DNA of 64,000 bases from an uncultured Clostridia bacterium (GCA_944363505.1 CALVUD010000002.1:1-64000); one strand, 5' to 3'; positions 43,379 to 52,812 are shown, counted from the first letter of the stretch. Notes: generated by a model from the sequence alone, not told the origin. A program made the numbers and translations.

Positions 43379-44208
43379 TTTTCCTCCTTTTCCGACTCGC
43401 TTTCGCTTGCGTTTGTATCTAAGCCGACAGCGACGACACTTTTTCTTTTATTGATCGCGTCAAGAATTAACTTGTAAAGTATCCCTACGCATATCCCGAT
43501 CAAAATCAGATATACGCTCGAAAAATCGATGTTGAAGATGTCGAAACAGGTTACGAGTAAAAACGCGGGCACGAAAACGAAATACTCGAAAGCGCCCTTT
43601 TGCGCTTTTTTCATCATATTCACGCCTGCCGAGGTTATCAGTATGGCGATTCCGACTTTGATTCCCTCGAAAGCGTATTGCACGGGGATAAAAGCCATAA
43701 ACGCGTCGTAAAAATAGGAAATAAGCAGTATTATCGAAAAACTGGGGATGCATACCGCGACCACCGCCACGAAAGCGCCCCATACGCCAATCAGTTTAAA
43801 GCCGATGAAAGTAGCCGAATTTATTGCTATCGGACCCGGTGTGGATTCGGAGATCGCCAATATTTCGTAAAACTCAGCGTCGGATATCCACTTACGTTTC
43901 TGAACGTATTCGCGTTCGAGCAGCGCTATCATGGCGTACCCGCCTCCGAAAGTGAACAGACCGATTTTCAGATAACACAAAAAAAGCTTCAGCGACAATA
44001 TGGCGCGCCGAAGGAAGCGCTCTTTCTTTTGCTGAGGTGTAAGCACGGGCTTATCTTTTCTTTTTGGGCGGGAAAATTTAAATTTGTCCTTGTTTTTGCA
44101 AGCGGAAGCGTTCTCGCAGGAAGACAATGTATCCTCGGTCGGTTCTCCGTTTTTATCGGCGTCCGAAAACAAGACTTCTTTCCCGGATAATTCGTCTTTA
44201 TTGTCCAT
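43375..44208 (-). CDS. chrA: Chromate transporter half, with extended N-terminus
   Basis: 277 residues. Residues 85-260 are a CHR domain (TFGGGYAMIALLEREYV, SESTPGPIAINSATFIG). The first 80 residues form a charged cytoplasmic extension rich in Asp, Lys and Cys, not usual in short CHR proteins. The start overlaps the end of yqeY by 11 bases, linking it to that operon. Confidence 0.88.
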   Translation of the reverse strand: MDNKDELSGKEVLFSDADKNGEPTEDTLSSCENASACKNKDKFKFSRPKRKDKPVLTPQQKKERFLRRAILSLKLFLCYLKIGLFTFGGGYAMIALLEREYVQKRKWISDAEFYEILAISESTPGPIAINSATFIGFKLIGVWGAFVAVVAVCIPSFSIILLISYFYDAFMAFIPVQYAFEGIKVGIAILITSAGVNMMKKAQKGAFEYFVFVPAFLLVTCFDIFNIDFSSVYLILIGICVGILYKLILDAINKRKSVVAVGLDTNASESESEKEEK

Positions 44209-44629
44209 TGAACTTTTTTAGAACTTCGCTCACGGTGCGCATATCGCATTTGCCCGCATATTCGGATTTGAAATATCGCATCACGGCGGGCACGGATTTG
44301 TCGTCAAGCCCGGATATGACGGCCGAAATCTCTTCCTCGGAAAGCATTTTCGGCAAAAACGCCTTTACCGCCTCGATCTGCCTGTTAAGGTCTTCAACCC
44401 TGTCGGCTCGACCCGCTTTTTCGAATCCCGCTCTCTCGTCCAAGAGTTCTTTTTCGGATTTCTGTAAAACCTGAACGACGTCGGCGTCCTTTAGCTCGCC
44501 GCCCTTTGCCCTGATCTCGATTTCCGCCAGCATTATTTTGTTCAGCACAACGGATAAAACGCCCGATACCGATTTGTCGTGCGCCTTCATTGCCGCTATT
44601 CTTGCACTTTTTATTTCGTCACGCAACAT
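44198..44629 (-). CDS. yqeY: YqeY/GatB-like protein
   Basis: 143 residues, helical. GEISAVISGLDDK-type C-terminus and the Glu-rich middle (KSEKELLDERAGFEKAGRAD) match YqeY, related to the tail domain of GatB and possibly acting on tRNA. The ATG at 44629 is preferred to 44644 because GGAG is 7 bases upstream. Confidence 0.85.
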   Translation of the reverse strand: MLRDEIKSARIAAMKAHDKSVSGVLSVVLNKIMLAEIEIRAKGGELKDADVVQVLQKSEKELLDERAGFEKAGRADRVEDLNRQIEAVKAFLPKMLSEEEISAVISGLDDKSVPAVMRYFKSEYAGKCDMRTVSEVLKKFNGQ

Positions 44630-44723
44630 ATCTCTACTCCGCAAATACCTGATTCAGGTATAATTATTTTAATTTGATTATATTTTCGTAAATACGCGCT
44701 GTCAAGCAAATGATCGGGAGCTT

Positions 44724-45464
44724 TTACGACAGAGTATTTTCCATTTTTATCGACAATTTGGTATTTATGTCGAAGAACTTCCAGGGGACTTCCTCTTTTG
44801 GCGGATAGACCCTGAAAACGAGTTTTTCTTTTGTGGTCGGATGCGTGAATCGGATCTCCGTCGCCCACAAAGCCATGTCGTAACCTTCGGGACTCTTGCC
44901 CTGACCGTATTTTAAATCGCCGAATATCGGACAACCTATCGTTTTAAGCTGCACGCGTATCTGGTGGCTTCTTCCGGTATACAGTCTTATTTCCAACAAC
45001 GCGAGCGACTGCCTGGTCTCCAGCGTGTTATAGTCAAGCACCGCGAGTTTGGCACCTTCTGTAGCTAAGGGTACGCAATAAACCGTATTTGTGGCCTCAT
45101 CCTTATATAAAGCGTTTTTCAAAACGCCTTTTTTATCTTTCGGGACAGCGGTGGTAACGGCAAGATATTTTTTCTCGAAGTCTCCGCTTTTAATGCTTTC
45201 CTGAAGTCTTGCCGCGGCTTTCGAAGTCTTTGCGAACACCATGACGCCGCCCGTAGGTCTGTCAAGCCTGTGAACGAGACCGAGATACGCTTCCCCCGGC
45301 TTGTCGTATTTGTCTTTCAGATATCTTTTCAGCGCGTTCAAAAGATCGTCGTCTCCGCTGGAATCGGCCGCGACGGGAACGTTTTGCGGTTTTACGGCGA
45401 CCAGCAGATGATTGTCTTCGTATACAATGTTAATGTCGTTGTAATCTATCGTTTTGTTTTCCAT
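44724..45464 (-). CDS. RluA family pseudouridine synthase
   Basis: 246 residues. The catalytic aspartate is in GLVHRLDRPTGGVMVFAKT near 72. No S4 domain, so it is the short RluA type; the exact rRNA or tRNA target cannot be told. It follows the methyltransferase gene after 9 bases, an rRNA-modification pair. No clear ribosome site. Confidence 0.9.
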   Translation of the reverse strand: MENKTIDYNDINIVYEDNHLLVAVKPQNVPVAADSSGDDDLLNALKRYLKDKYDKPGEAYLGLVHRLDRPTGGVMVFAKTSKAAARLQESIKSGDFEKKYLAVTTAVPKDKKGVLKNALYKDEATNTVYCVPLATEGAKLAVLDYNTLETRQSLALLEIRLYTGRSHQIRVQLKTIGCPIFGDLKYGQGKSPEGYDMALWATEIRFTHPTTKEKLVFRVYPPKEEVPWKFFDINTKLSIKMENTLS

Positions 45465-45473
45465 ATCAGTAAA

Positions 45474-46331
45474 TTAAAACGTCGTCATGGAACTTGCGCC
45501 CGACGGAAGCACGACTTCTTTTCTGCCCGTCGAAAGCCCCAGTTCGTAAGCCTCGGTCGAACCTCGTCCGTCAAGGCAGATGTCTGCGATATTTTTCATG
45601 ACCGACGGCTGAAGCCCGGTAGTGTACGAATTTATCAGGAAAAACAACGGACTACCGCTAAGAAGTCCTGTCGTCTTCTTAACGAAGTCGAATATCGTGT
45701 CCTCCAGCTTCCACACTTCGCCCCTGGGTCCCCTGCCGTAACTCGGCGGATCCATTATGACCGCGTCATAGGTATTGCCGCGCCTTATTTCGCGTTCGAC
45801 GAACTTCAGACAATCGTCCACTATGTACCTGATTTTTCTGTCTTTCAATCCTGACAGCGCGGCGTTTTTGCCCGCGCGTTCGCACATGGCTTTGGCGGCG
45901 TCGACATGCGTTACTTCGGCTCCGGCGGAGGCTGCTGCAAGGGTTGCTCCTCCCGTATACGCGAACAGATTCAACACCTTTACGGTTCTGCCCGCGCCGC
46001 AGATTATCTCGCGGATTCTGGACCAGTTATACGCCTGTTCGGGGAAAATACCCGTGTGCTTGAAGCCCATAAGTTTCAGGGAAAACTTCAGCTCCCTCCA
46101 CGAAACGGAAAATTCTTCGGGCACTCGCCTTAAAAACTCCCAGTTTCCGCCGCCCGATTTGGAACGACGGTATACCGCGTCGGGCGCGCCGTCCTTCTCC
46201 AGGTTGTACGGCGCGTCCCATATGATTTGCGGATCGGGACGCAGCAGACGCACTTTTCCGAAGCGTTCCAGCTTCATTCCGTTGCCGGTTTCTATTACCT
46301 CGTAATCTTTCCAGTCCTCGGCTATATGCAT
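45474..46331 (-). CDS. Class I SAM-dependent methyltransferase (RlmI-like)
   Basis: 285 residues. The SAM-binding VLNLFAYTGGATLAAASAGA and the catalytic motif MDPPSYGRG (as in RlmI/YccW) are clear. It lacks the N-terminal PUA domain of RlmI and begins with a short beta region. Likely a cytosine-5 or similar 23S rRNA methyltransferase. One base separates it from the preceding regulator gene. Confidence 0.88.
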   Translation of the reverse strand: MHIAEDWKDYEVIETGNGMKLERFGKVRLLRPDPQIIWDAPYNLEKDGAPDAVYRRSKSGGGNWEFLRRVPEEFSVSWRELKFSLKLMGFKHTGIFPEQAYNWSRIREIICGAGRTVKVLNLFAYTGGATLAAASAGAEVTHVDAAKAMCERAGKNAALSGLKDRKIRYIVDDCLKFVEREIRRGNTYDAVIMDPPSYGRGPRGEVWKLEDTIFDFVKKTTGLLSGSPLFFLINSYTTGLQPSVMKNIADICLDGRGSTEAYELGLSTGRKEVVLPSGASSMTTF

Positions 46332-46332
46332 A

Positions 46333-49113
46333 TCAGTCCAGTTGTCTTTCTATTTCGTTTGCCAGCGACTCGTAAGCCGAGGTATTGTCGATTATCTTCA
46401 GCGCCGACAAAAATTCGCGCGCGTCCGTGCGTTCGTCGTCCTTTATAAGCGAACGGATCAGCTTTATCAGCCCGAAAATAACGTCGTGCCTGACGGAGTT
46501 ACGCTCGCGTATGAAATCGGGATAGTTCATTTCCGCGCCCAGATCTCCTTTGTATATCCTTAGAATGTTGCGCATGATCCTGACCTTTTCGTTCACCGAA
46601 TCGGAGCGCGCGAAATCGTTCATCATTCCCTTGAAACGGTAATAGTCGCAGTTTATCTCGTCCAGATGGAGCACGTATCGCGAATTGATATAAACCAGTT
46701 TAAATTTGACGCCGTACTGCGAAAGCGTTTTCCTGATTATGTTGTTGGTGGTTTTAAGGTTATTTATAGCGGAATCGTACAGATAATCCTTCCACATATA
46801 ATCTATGATGACGTTTCTGTCTATACCGAAATCGCCCGCCAGAACGTAATGCAGGAAAAGGTCCTTGGATTTTCTGGTTTTCCATTGCAATTCTTTTCCC
46901 GCCATGGAAATCGCGGTATCCCCGAACATGGTTACGTTCAACATTCCCTGTTCACCTCTGCCGCCCTGCTTGGAGTCGATCAGCGCCTTGATCTTCAACA
47001 CGGTATCGCTCTCTATGCCGTAGGCTTCCGCTTCTCTAAGGATCGGTCCGAATACCGTGGTATCCGTCAGCACCATCAACATGCCGTAATTCTCGCCGCA
47101 GCGCAGTATATTGGTAACGATGCTTTTTACGTCGCGTATCTCGCCCTTGGCAAGCAGACAGTTCGTTGCCAGTCCCATACTGTAAAGCCACACGAACGAA
47201 CGGTTCTCGCTGGCGTCGATCGCCTGGGTAGCGGCTTTATACGAACGGGAGCGGTTACCCTCTTTCAGCGACGCATATGAATATATCTGAAGCATCATCG
47301 CCCTGAATTCGGGCGCCGTTTCCATAGCCTCGTGCAGATACAGGTTGGCAAGATTTTCCGCATACGAAACACGGTTGAAAAGACAGTTCAGATAGCAACG
47401 CACATAGACCGTAAAATATCTTTCGAAGCCGACGTCGTCCGTCAGAGCGCCGTACGCGCGGTCGGAATACTGCAAAGCCGTTTCTTCGTTTCCGTAGAAA
47501 CTTTCCATCAGCGCTTTTACCGAATACAACATGTGTATGTCGTTGAACAGATTGTTGTTTATGGCGTAACTCAACGCCTCGTCCACAAGGCTTCTGGTGC
47601 GCTTCATATCCCCGTCGAAATAGTTCATCGCAATGATGCGGTGCGGGATAACGTATAACGGAAAAACCGATTTCAGCCTTTCGGCGGTCTCCATGGATTT
47701 ACGGTAGTTACCGATGGAATAATAATAGTTTTCCAGATTTTCCATCAGCTTCAGCGACCAGAAATGTCTGTCGCCGCCCTCCATGTCCAGCACGCCTTCG
47801 GCATCTGCGGCGGACAAGCCGCTGTAGCGCATTGACTCGGGACAAATGTATTGCAATATCCTCAGATACTCGCGCTCCTTGGAATCGGCAGACAGATCTT
47901 TGAGATTCAAAAACACCTCTTTCAGTCTCCCGAAATCGTTTTTCTTGACAAGGCACAAAATGGCGATGTACTCCGCGCAGCAATACGAACGAATATCGGA
48001 ATCGGCGGCGAAAATCTTTTTGAGCCTCTCGGCAAGTTCCAGCGCGTTGTCGAAATCGCGAAGCATTTTACCCGTGATTCCCGCCTTTAAAAGTGCAACG
48101 TGAGGATAGCGTTCGACGTCGTCTATCTCCAACTTCATGTCGCCGTGCGCCGCAATATAATTAATACAGTTCAGCAACTCGTCGTTTGATGCGATTATAT
48201 TCTTCAGCGCCTCGTTCATTCCCGCAAAATCGCCCTCGGTGTATGCGAAATTGGCGGCGGCATAATCATTGAATTCCTCCGACAGCGTTTCAAACATCCT
48301 TTCGTAAAGCGGAACGTCGGCGTATGAACCGGCGTACCTCGCAAGCAGTTCTCTTTTGTCGGAAAGATAGTCGGTAAGCTGTTTTTTCAGCACGAAACAG
48401 CCTGCGCCCCCCGATTGGCGGCAATGCGTCAGATATCCGCCGTTATCGTCGGCAAGAGATTTGAACTTTTCCGCCGCGCCCGGAAGTAAAGAAGCCAGTT
48501 TCTCCGGGAAGAAACCGTAATCCCCGAGATAACCGAGTAACGCCACCTCTTCCATATCCAAGGCGGTAAGATACATTTCCGGGGTACAATAATCGGTACA
48601 TTTCTGAAGTGCCGACGCGTCCACGATCAACGGACATTTAGGCTCCAGCTCCCTGAACCTGACGTTCAGATATTTGTCGGAGGAAAGAACTATCTTAACG
48701 TTTTTGGGGGCTTTCGAAATCAGATATACGTATTTTTCGAAACCCGTACCCTCCGGCAGCATTTCCAGCCGCTCGAATATCAAAAGACAGCTTTTGTCCG
48801 ATATGGCAAGTCTGTCCAACACCGTGCGAATCGCGACGTACACACCGTTGTATCGGGAATCGCAAAACAGTATCTGTTTGATCCTGCGTAAAGTCAGGGG
48901 ATCGTCCGCTAATATTTTGTCTGCCAGAACCACGGCGAACTGCCTTAAATCTTCGACTACGGCGTTAAACCTGTATGAAATATCGAACCTGGCGGCAACG
49001 TCGTTTAAAAAGCCCTCTTTATCGCATTCGGACGGCGCATACACGAAAGTCGCCGTGTTGTCCGAATTGACTATATCGTTAATCAAAGTGCTGACGTTTG
49101 TATCCAACTTCAT
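46333..49113 (-). CDS. Large SARP/BTAD-type transcriptional regulator
   Basis: 926 residues in three parts. Residues 1-200 are a STAND-type ATPase-like domain in which the P-loop is lost (FVYAPSECDKEGF) although CLLIFERLEML resembles Walker B. Residues 250-680 are TPR-like helices. Residues 690-926 have a winged helix (VTMFGDTAISMAGKEL, WKTRKSKDLFLHYVL) and a bacterial transcriptional activator domain. Such proteins act as DNA-binding activators; target unknown. It heads the operon with the methyltransferase, pseudouridine synthase, yqeY and chromate genes. Confidence 0.85.
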   Translation of the reverse strand: MKLDTNVSTLINDIVNSDNTATFVYAPSECDKEGFLNDVAARFDISYRFNAVVEDLRQFAVVLADKILADDPLTLRRIKQILFCDSRYNGVYVAIRTVLDRLAISDKSCLLIFERLEMLPEGTGFEKYVYLISKAPKNVKIVLSSDKYLNVRFRELEPKCPLIVDASALQKCTDYCTPEMYLTALDMEEVALLGYLGDYGFFPEKLASLLPGAAEKFKSLADDNGGYLTHCRQSGGAGCFVLKKQLTDYLSDKRELLARYAGSYADVPLYERMFETLSEEFNDYAAANFAYTEGDFAGMNEALKNIIASNDELLNCINYIAAHGDMKLEIDDVERYPHVALLKAGITGKMLRDFDNALELAERLKKIFAADSDIRSYCCAEYIAILCLVKKNDFGRLKEVFLNLKDLSADSKEREYLRILQYICPESMRYSGLSAADAEGVLDMEGGDRHFWSLKLMENLENYYYSIGNYRKSMETAERLKSVFPLYVIPHRIIAMNYFDGDMKRTRSLVDEALSYAINNNLFNDIHMLYSVKALMESFYGNEETALQYSDRAYGALTDDVGFERYFTVYVRCYLNCLFNRVSYAENLANLYLHEAMETAPEFRAMMLQIYSYASLKEGNRSRSYKAATQAIDASENRSFVWLYSMGLATNCLLAKGEIRDVKSIVTNILRCGENYGMLMVLTDTTVFGPILREAEAYGIESDTVLKIKALIDSKQGGRGEQGMLNVTMFGDTAISMAGKELQWKTRKSKDLFLHYVLAGDFGIDRNVIIDYMWKDYLYDSAINNLKTTNNIIRKTLSQYGVKFKLVYINSRYVLHLDEINCDYYRFKGMMNDFARSDSVNEKVRIMRNILRIYKGDLGAEMNYPDFIRERNSVRHDVIFGLIKLIRSLIKDDERTDAREFLSALKIIDNTSAYESLANEIERQLD

Positions 49114-49163
49114 TTTATCTCCGTTAAATGTCGCCTTTTGCCGAAATAAGTTTCGGTAAATAT

Positions 49164-49192
49164 ATTGTAAATTATTCGTAAATTCAAGTCAA
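49164..49192 (-). promoter_or_regulatory. Promoter of the SARP-like regulator operon
   Basis: TTGACT (49187-49192), 17-bp spacer, TACAAT (49164-49169). A small hairpin CCGAAA-TAAG-TTTCGG (49141-49156) lies in the leader. Confidence 0.7.
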
Positions 49193-49276
49193 GTGAAATG
49201 TCTGTGAAGAATTGGAAAAATTTAAATTTCAGGGCACACTTTTGCGATTATGCGAATATATTGGGGCGAGGTGAAA

Positions 49277-49528
49277 ATGGATATAAACGAATACATTCGC
49301 CGTAAAAACAAGGGCAGAACTTCTTCTCCCGAAGAAGTCATAAAAAAATATGCGGGAATGGACGAGTCCCAGCTGATGAACGAACTGTTCAAGGTCGCCG
49401 CGGAGGGCAGAGCCTCGGGAGAACTGAACAACGATGTGGTTGACGGATTCTATAATAAAATGCTCCCCTTGCTGACGCCGGAACAAGCCGAAAGGATGCG
49501 CGAGCTTATCTTACAGCTGAAACAGTGA
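49277..49528 (+). CDS. Small helical protein of unknown function
   Basis: 83 residues, no signal or membrane segment. The sequence starts MDINEYIRRKNKGRTSSPEE and has a conserved-looking GELNNDVVDGFYNKMLPLL segment. GAGG lies 5 bases before the ATG at 49277. It is followed 14 bases later by another small gene; both are hypothetical and probably act together. Confidence 0.7.
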   Translation: MDINEYIRRKNKGRTSSPEEVIKKYAGMDESQLMNELFKVAAEGRASGELNNDVVDGFYNKMLPLLTPEQAERMRELILQLKQ

Positions 49529-49542
49529 TTTCGGAGGCAGAT

Positions 49543-49824
49543 ATGGATATTTCGTCGTTATTACCCTTTTTACTGATGCAAAACATGGGCGCTTCGGGAT
49601 CCGCGCAGAGCGCGGGAGGAATGGGAAACATGCAAAACATAATGCAGATGATGAATCTGATGAGCGCCATGAACGGATTCGGCGCGGCAAATCAGGCGGA
49701 AGGCGCGCAGAAGAGCCGGAGCTATGCAAAAGGCAATCCTACTGGAAGCTGGGACGGGTTGAATCAGATGCTGTCGCCGGAACTGCTGAATATGCTGCAG
49801 AACCTCAGCCGCAAACAAAAATAA
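49543..49824 (+). CDS. Small Met/Asn/Gly-rich protein of unknown function
   Basis: 93 residues. The centre is a methionine-rich helix (MGNMQNIMQMMNLMSAMNGF), the rest low complexity. GGAGG lies 5 bases before the ATG at 49543. The Met-rich helix suggests a protein-binding or membrane-active segment; no family recognised. Ends just before a terminator shared with the 6S-like RNA. Confidence 0.7.
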   Translation: MDISSLLPFLLMQNMGASGSAQSAGGMGNMQNIMQMMNLMSAMNGFGAANQAEGAQKSRSYAKGNPTGSWDGLNQMLSPELLNMLQNLSRKQK

Positions 49825-49826
49825 AA

Positions 49827-49845
49827 GCGTCGGCGCTGCCGACGC
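49827..49845. terminator. Shared terminator of the Met-rich gene and the 6S-like RNA
   Basis: GCGTCGGC-AGC-GCCGACGC (minus strand) followed by TTTTATTTTT, and on the plus strand preceded by an A-rich tract. Confidence 0.85.
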
Positions 49846-49868
49846 AAAACGGTGGACTTTACGATAAA

Positions 49869-50043
49869 GCCGATTCGTGGGACTAAGGATTAACAAACCC
49901 GCGTTTGTGCAGGTGGGCGAACTGTCGCTCCCTTTTGTCTTCCCCTGGCGTCGGACCACGGTCCGGGGGGCTTGACATTATGAGCTGAACGCGTAAGCCC
50001 TTTTAGATGTTAGGGTTCCACACGCTTAGCCCCACATCTCGGC
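49869..50043 (-). ncRNA. ssrS: 6S-like regulatory RNA
   Basis: 175 bases that fold as a long rod. The ends pair (GCCGA/TCGGC; GTGGGGCTAAG with CTTAGTCCCAC), then AACCC/GGGTT closes a large open central bubble, and the distal arm pairs through GGGC/GCCC, GCTC/GAGC, TGTC/GACA and CCCC/GGGG to a hairpin CGGAC-CGTG-GTCCG. This open-promoter-like shape, the length and a strong promoter placing transcription start at 50043 fit 6S RNA, which binds sigma-A RNA polymerase in stationary phase. Made by hand from the sequence; not compared with a model. Confidence 0.7.
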
Positions 50044-50049
50044 AATCAG

Positions 50050-50078
50050 ATTATACCACATTGACATATGTTTGTAAA
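50050..50078 (-). promoter_or_regulatory. Promoter of the 6S-like RNA
   Basis: TTTACA (50073-50078), 17-bp spacer, TATAAT (50050-50055), 6 bases before the predicted RNA 5' end. Confidence 0.8.
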
Positions 50079-50149
50079 CCCCCATATTTTTACAGATACT
50101 AAAAGGCGCGGAACACATGGAACGGTACAATAATATATACGTTCGAAAT

Positions 50150-50181
50150 TGAAAAGCCGTATACGCCTCGACGCATACGGC
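50150..50181 (-). terminator. Terminator after the GH36 gene
   Basis: AGCCGTAT-GCGTCGAGGCGT-ATACGGCT followed by TTTTC, about 40 bases after the stop. Confidence 0.65.
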
Positions 50182-50220
50182 TCTACGCCGATACCGATGT
50201 GGAATCACGCTCGAAAAATA

Positions 50221-51858
50221 TCAGAATTCGAAATTCAGCGTCTTTCTCTCACCGTCTTCCAGATATTTTACGACAAAGTAGTTCTTGTCCGTTTTTTCGG
50301 CTGATATGATCATCGCATTGGACTTGGCAAACGTTTTAATCAGCAAATCGAGCTGTTTTTCGTTATAAGTGTTCACGTCGTCGCTCACGAACAAAACGTT
50401 GCCGAACAGGTTGTTGATTTTCGCCAGCAGCTGCTTTTGCTCCTCGGTGAATTTAAGATTATAATCGCGCAGGAAGAATACGTCCGGATCGTTACAGAAC
50501 GCCCTGCCGTCCAGATGGCGGCGGAAAACGGTATTGGTGATTGCGTTCTTCGCGGAAGGAATCTCGTTGTTAACGTGCAATCTGTTATAATATTTTCCTT
50601 TGAACTTCAGATCGACGTCACAGCTGATCCTGCAAGCGTCCACGATCCCGAACGCCGAACCCAGCGGCACGCCGCAACCGAGTATCAGTTTGTCGCCCAC
50701 GCATTCGCGCAGAAATTCCATTGCGTCCGCCATGATTTGGCCGCGGCTCAACCCGTTTCTGGGGAACATGCATTGACTGTACAAAAAGTCGAGCTTGACC
50801 ATGTCGTAGCCCCAATCGTTCAAAATGACGTCGAAGAAATTTCTGATATACTCGCGCACTTGTTCGTTATACAGATCCAAAGTATACGCGCCGCCCCAGC
50901 CCATGCAACTTACTATCGGATTGCCGCGGGAATCTTTGACCATCCAATCGGGGTGTTGAGCGGCGAGTCTGGACTTCTTCTGCGCATTGAAGGGTGCAAG
51001 CCATATTCCCGCCAAATAGCCTTTTTCGTGAACCCTGTCGGCGATGTATTTCATGCCGTGCGGAAATTTTTCGCACGGATCCAGCCAGTCGCCGACAAAA
51101 GTCTCGAAGCCGTCGTCTATCTGGAATATATCGACCGAGTCGCCGACTCTGTCCAGTCCGTTCAGATCTCTCAAGATGATGTTTTCGTCGATCTGTTGAA
51201 AATAATTGTACCAGCTGGTATATCCCGCCATATGCTCGATACGCGGTTTAGGGATACCCATCTGTTTGAAATAGGTATCGAAAACTTCGTCGTAAGCTCC
51301 TTTGATGCGAACGACGTTCATCAACTCGTAGCGTTCGCCCGATGCAACGACGGCGCCCTCGACGTCCTTAGAAATCTCGAAATCGCCGCCGTCCATATCC
51401 ACGTAGAAAACCGTAAATCCCGTTTTTTCGTTTAACGAACCGTACAATTCCGCTTCCGCGTCGTTCCTGAAATAAGTATATGTGAAAGAATGGAAACGAC
51501 CGTGTCCCTTTCTGTATCTGGCAAATAAATAATCGCCCGATACGGAAGCCATTTTTCTCGCGAAGCCCAGTTTTTCTATAAATGCGGGAAGCCCTTTCTC
51601 CTTGTCGTCGGCGGTATATTCCTGAGAAGTCGTCCATGACTGGTAACCGTTGGCGAAAAAGCGTTCTTCGGCAACGCATTTCCTCTTGTATTTCAGCGAA
51701 AACGCAATAAGTTCGATCTTTTCTTTGGGGATTATAACGGTTTTGATGCCGTATTCGGATACTTCTTCCTCGATGGTATAGTGCTCGTTCTGATACAAAT
51801 CGTCCTCGTACACGTTTCCGGAAAGACGGTATTTGATATAAAGCCTTTTTTCCTTCAT
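50221..51858 (-). CDS. GH36-type alpha-galactosidase
   Basis: 545 residues without signal peptide. The nucleophile is D357 (MVKLDFLYS) and the acid/base D414 (RISCDVD), with FQIDDGFE and GIWLAPF as further barrel motifs. The N-terminal beta-sandwich (1-190) is shorter than in classical GH36, as in cytoplasmic melibiase subgroups. It hydrolyses alpha-galactosides imported into the cell. Monocistronic with its own promoter and GGAGG. Confidence 0.88.
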   Translation of the reverse strand: MKEKRLYIKYRLSGNVYEDDLYQNEHYTIEEEVSEYGIKTVIIPKEKIELIAFSLKYKRKCVAEERFFANGYQSWTTSQEYTADDKEKGLPAFIEKLGFARKMASVSGDYLFARYRKGHGRFHSFTYTYFRNDAEAELYGSLNEKTGFTVFYVDMDGGDFEISKDVEGAVVASGERYELMNVVRIKGAYDEVFDTYFKQMGIPKPRIEHMAGYTSWYNYFQQIDENIILRDLNGLDRVGDSVDIFQIDDGFETFVGDWLDPCEKFPHGMKYIADRVHEKGYLAGIWLAPFNAQKKSRLAAQHPDWMVKDSRGNPIVSCMGWGGAYTLDLYNEQVREYIRNFFDVILNDWGYDMVKLDFLYSQCMFPRNGLSRGQIMADAMEFLRECVGDKLILGCGVPLGSAFGIVDACRISCDVDLKFKGKYYNRLHVNNEIPSAKNAITNTVFRRHLDGRAFCNDPDVFFLRDYNLKFTEEQKQLLAKINNLFGNVLFVSDDVNTYNEKQLDLLIKTFAKSNAMIISAEKTDKNYFVVKYLEDGERKTLNFEF

Positions 51859-51901
51859 TGTTCCTCCGTTCGCTCGCCGAGAGCTTATAGTAACTTTTAA
51901 T

Positions 51902-51930
51902 ATTATAATACAAATTCAAGCAAAGTTCAA
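51902..51930 (-). promoter_or_regulatory. Promoter of the GH36 gene
   Basis: TTGAAC (51925-51930), 17-bp spacer, TATAAT (51902-51907). Confidence 0.75.
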
Positions 51931-51975
51931 TATTTTTTCCGTCATTTACGCCGACGCGCCGAATATGCTTTTAAA

Positions 51976-52812
51976 GTGAACAATTTTAAAATCGTCGTAC
52001 ATCCGATATTTTGGGCGACCGCCGTGTTGATGGTGCTCGAAAAAAAATACGTCGAGTTTCTGGCGGGACTGGCGTCCGTCCTGATACACGAACTTTCTCA
52101 CGCAAAGGCCGCATACGAACGCGGATACGTCTTGAACAGAATTACGCTGATGCCTTACGGCGCGGTTCTGAAGGGCGGCGAAAAGATAGATTCCGCCGAT
52201 CAGATCTTTATAGCCGCGGCAGGACCCGGGGCAAACGCGGCACTTTGTTTGGCATTGTACGCGCTTTGGTGGCGATTTCCCGTAACGTATGCGTATACCG
52301 AAGCGCTGTTCGATACCAGCCTTGCCATAGGCTTGTTCAACCTGTTGCCGCTGTATCCTTTGGACGGAGCGAGGATCGTTTTGGCAATCTCAAAAAAGCC
52401 GCTTCGCGCTCTGAAAGCGTTGCGAATAACCGGAGTGGTCGGTTCGCTCGCCATGCTTGCGGCTTTCGTCGCGAGCGCGTTTTTCGAAATAAACTATTCC
52501 GTGGGGATTATGGCGGTTACGCTATATCTCGGCGCCGTCGGCGGAACCGAAAAAGAGCAATACCGACACCTTTACGAATGTATTTCGGAAACCAAAATAA
52601 AAAATCACCCTATGGAGCTAAAAAGCGTAACGGTACACTGGGACCTGAAACTTATCAGCTGTTTCAGACGCATAAAGCCCGATTGCATATGCGAATTCAT
52701 CGTCGTGAACGACGAAATGCAAACCGTTAAAAAACTGAGTGAAAAAGAGTTGCTGAATCTGATGGCTTCGGCGCCGCACGGCGCGAGCGTCAGAGAAGTC
52801 TTAGGCTTTTGA
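51976..52812 (+). CDS. Site-2 metalloprotease, SpoIVFB-like
   Basis: 278 residues with about five membrane segments. The zinc site is LIHELSH near 40, and the second motif LPLYPLDGARI near 130 supplies the aspartate. Its position beside minD mirrors the spoIVF-min cluster of Bacillus; the homologue cleaves pro-sigma-K in the forespore membrane. Start is GTG at 51976 with a weak ribosome site. The 3' end overlaps convergent minE by 23 bases. Confidence 0.85.
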   Translation: MNNFKIVVHPIFWATAVLMVLEKKYVEFLAGLASVLIHELSHAKAAYERGYVLNRITLMPYGAVLKGGEKIDSADQIFIAAAGPGANAALCLALYALWWRFPVTYAYTEALFDTSLAIGLFNLLPLYPLDGARIVLAISKKPLRALKALRITGVVGSLAMLAAFVASAFFEINYSVGIMAVTLYLGAVGGTEKEQYRHLYECISETKIKNHPMELKSVTVHWDLKLISCFRRIKPDCICEFIVVNDEMQTVKKLSEKELLNLMASAPHGASVREVLGF

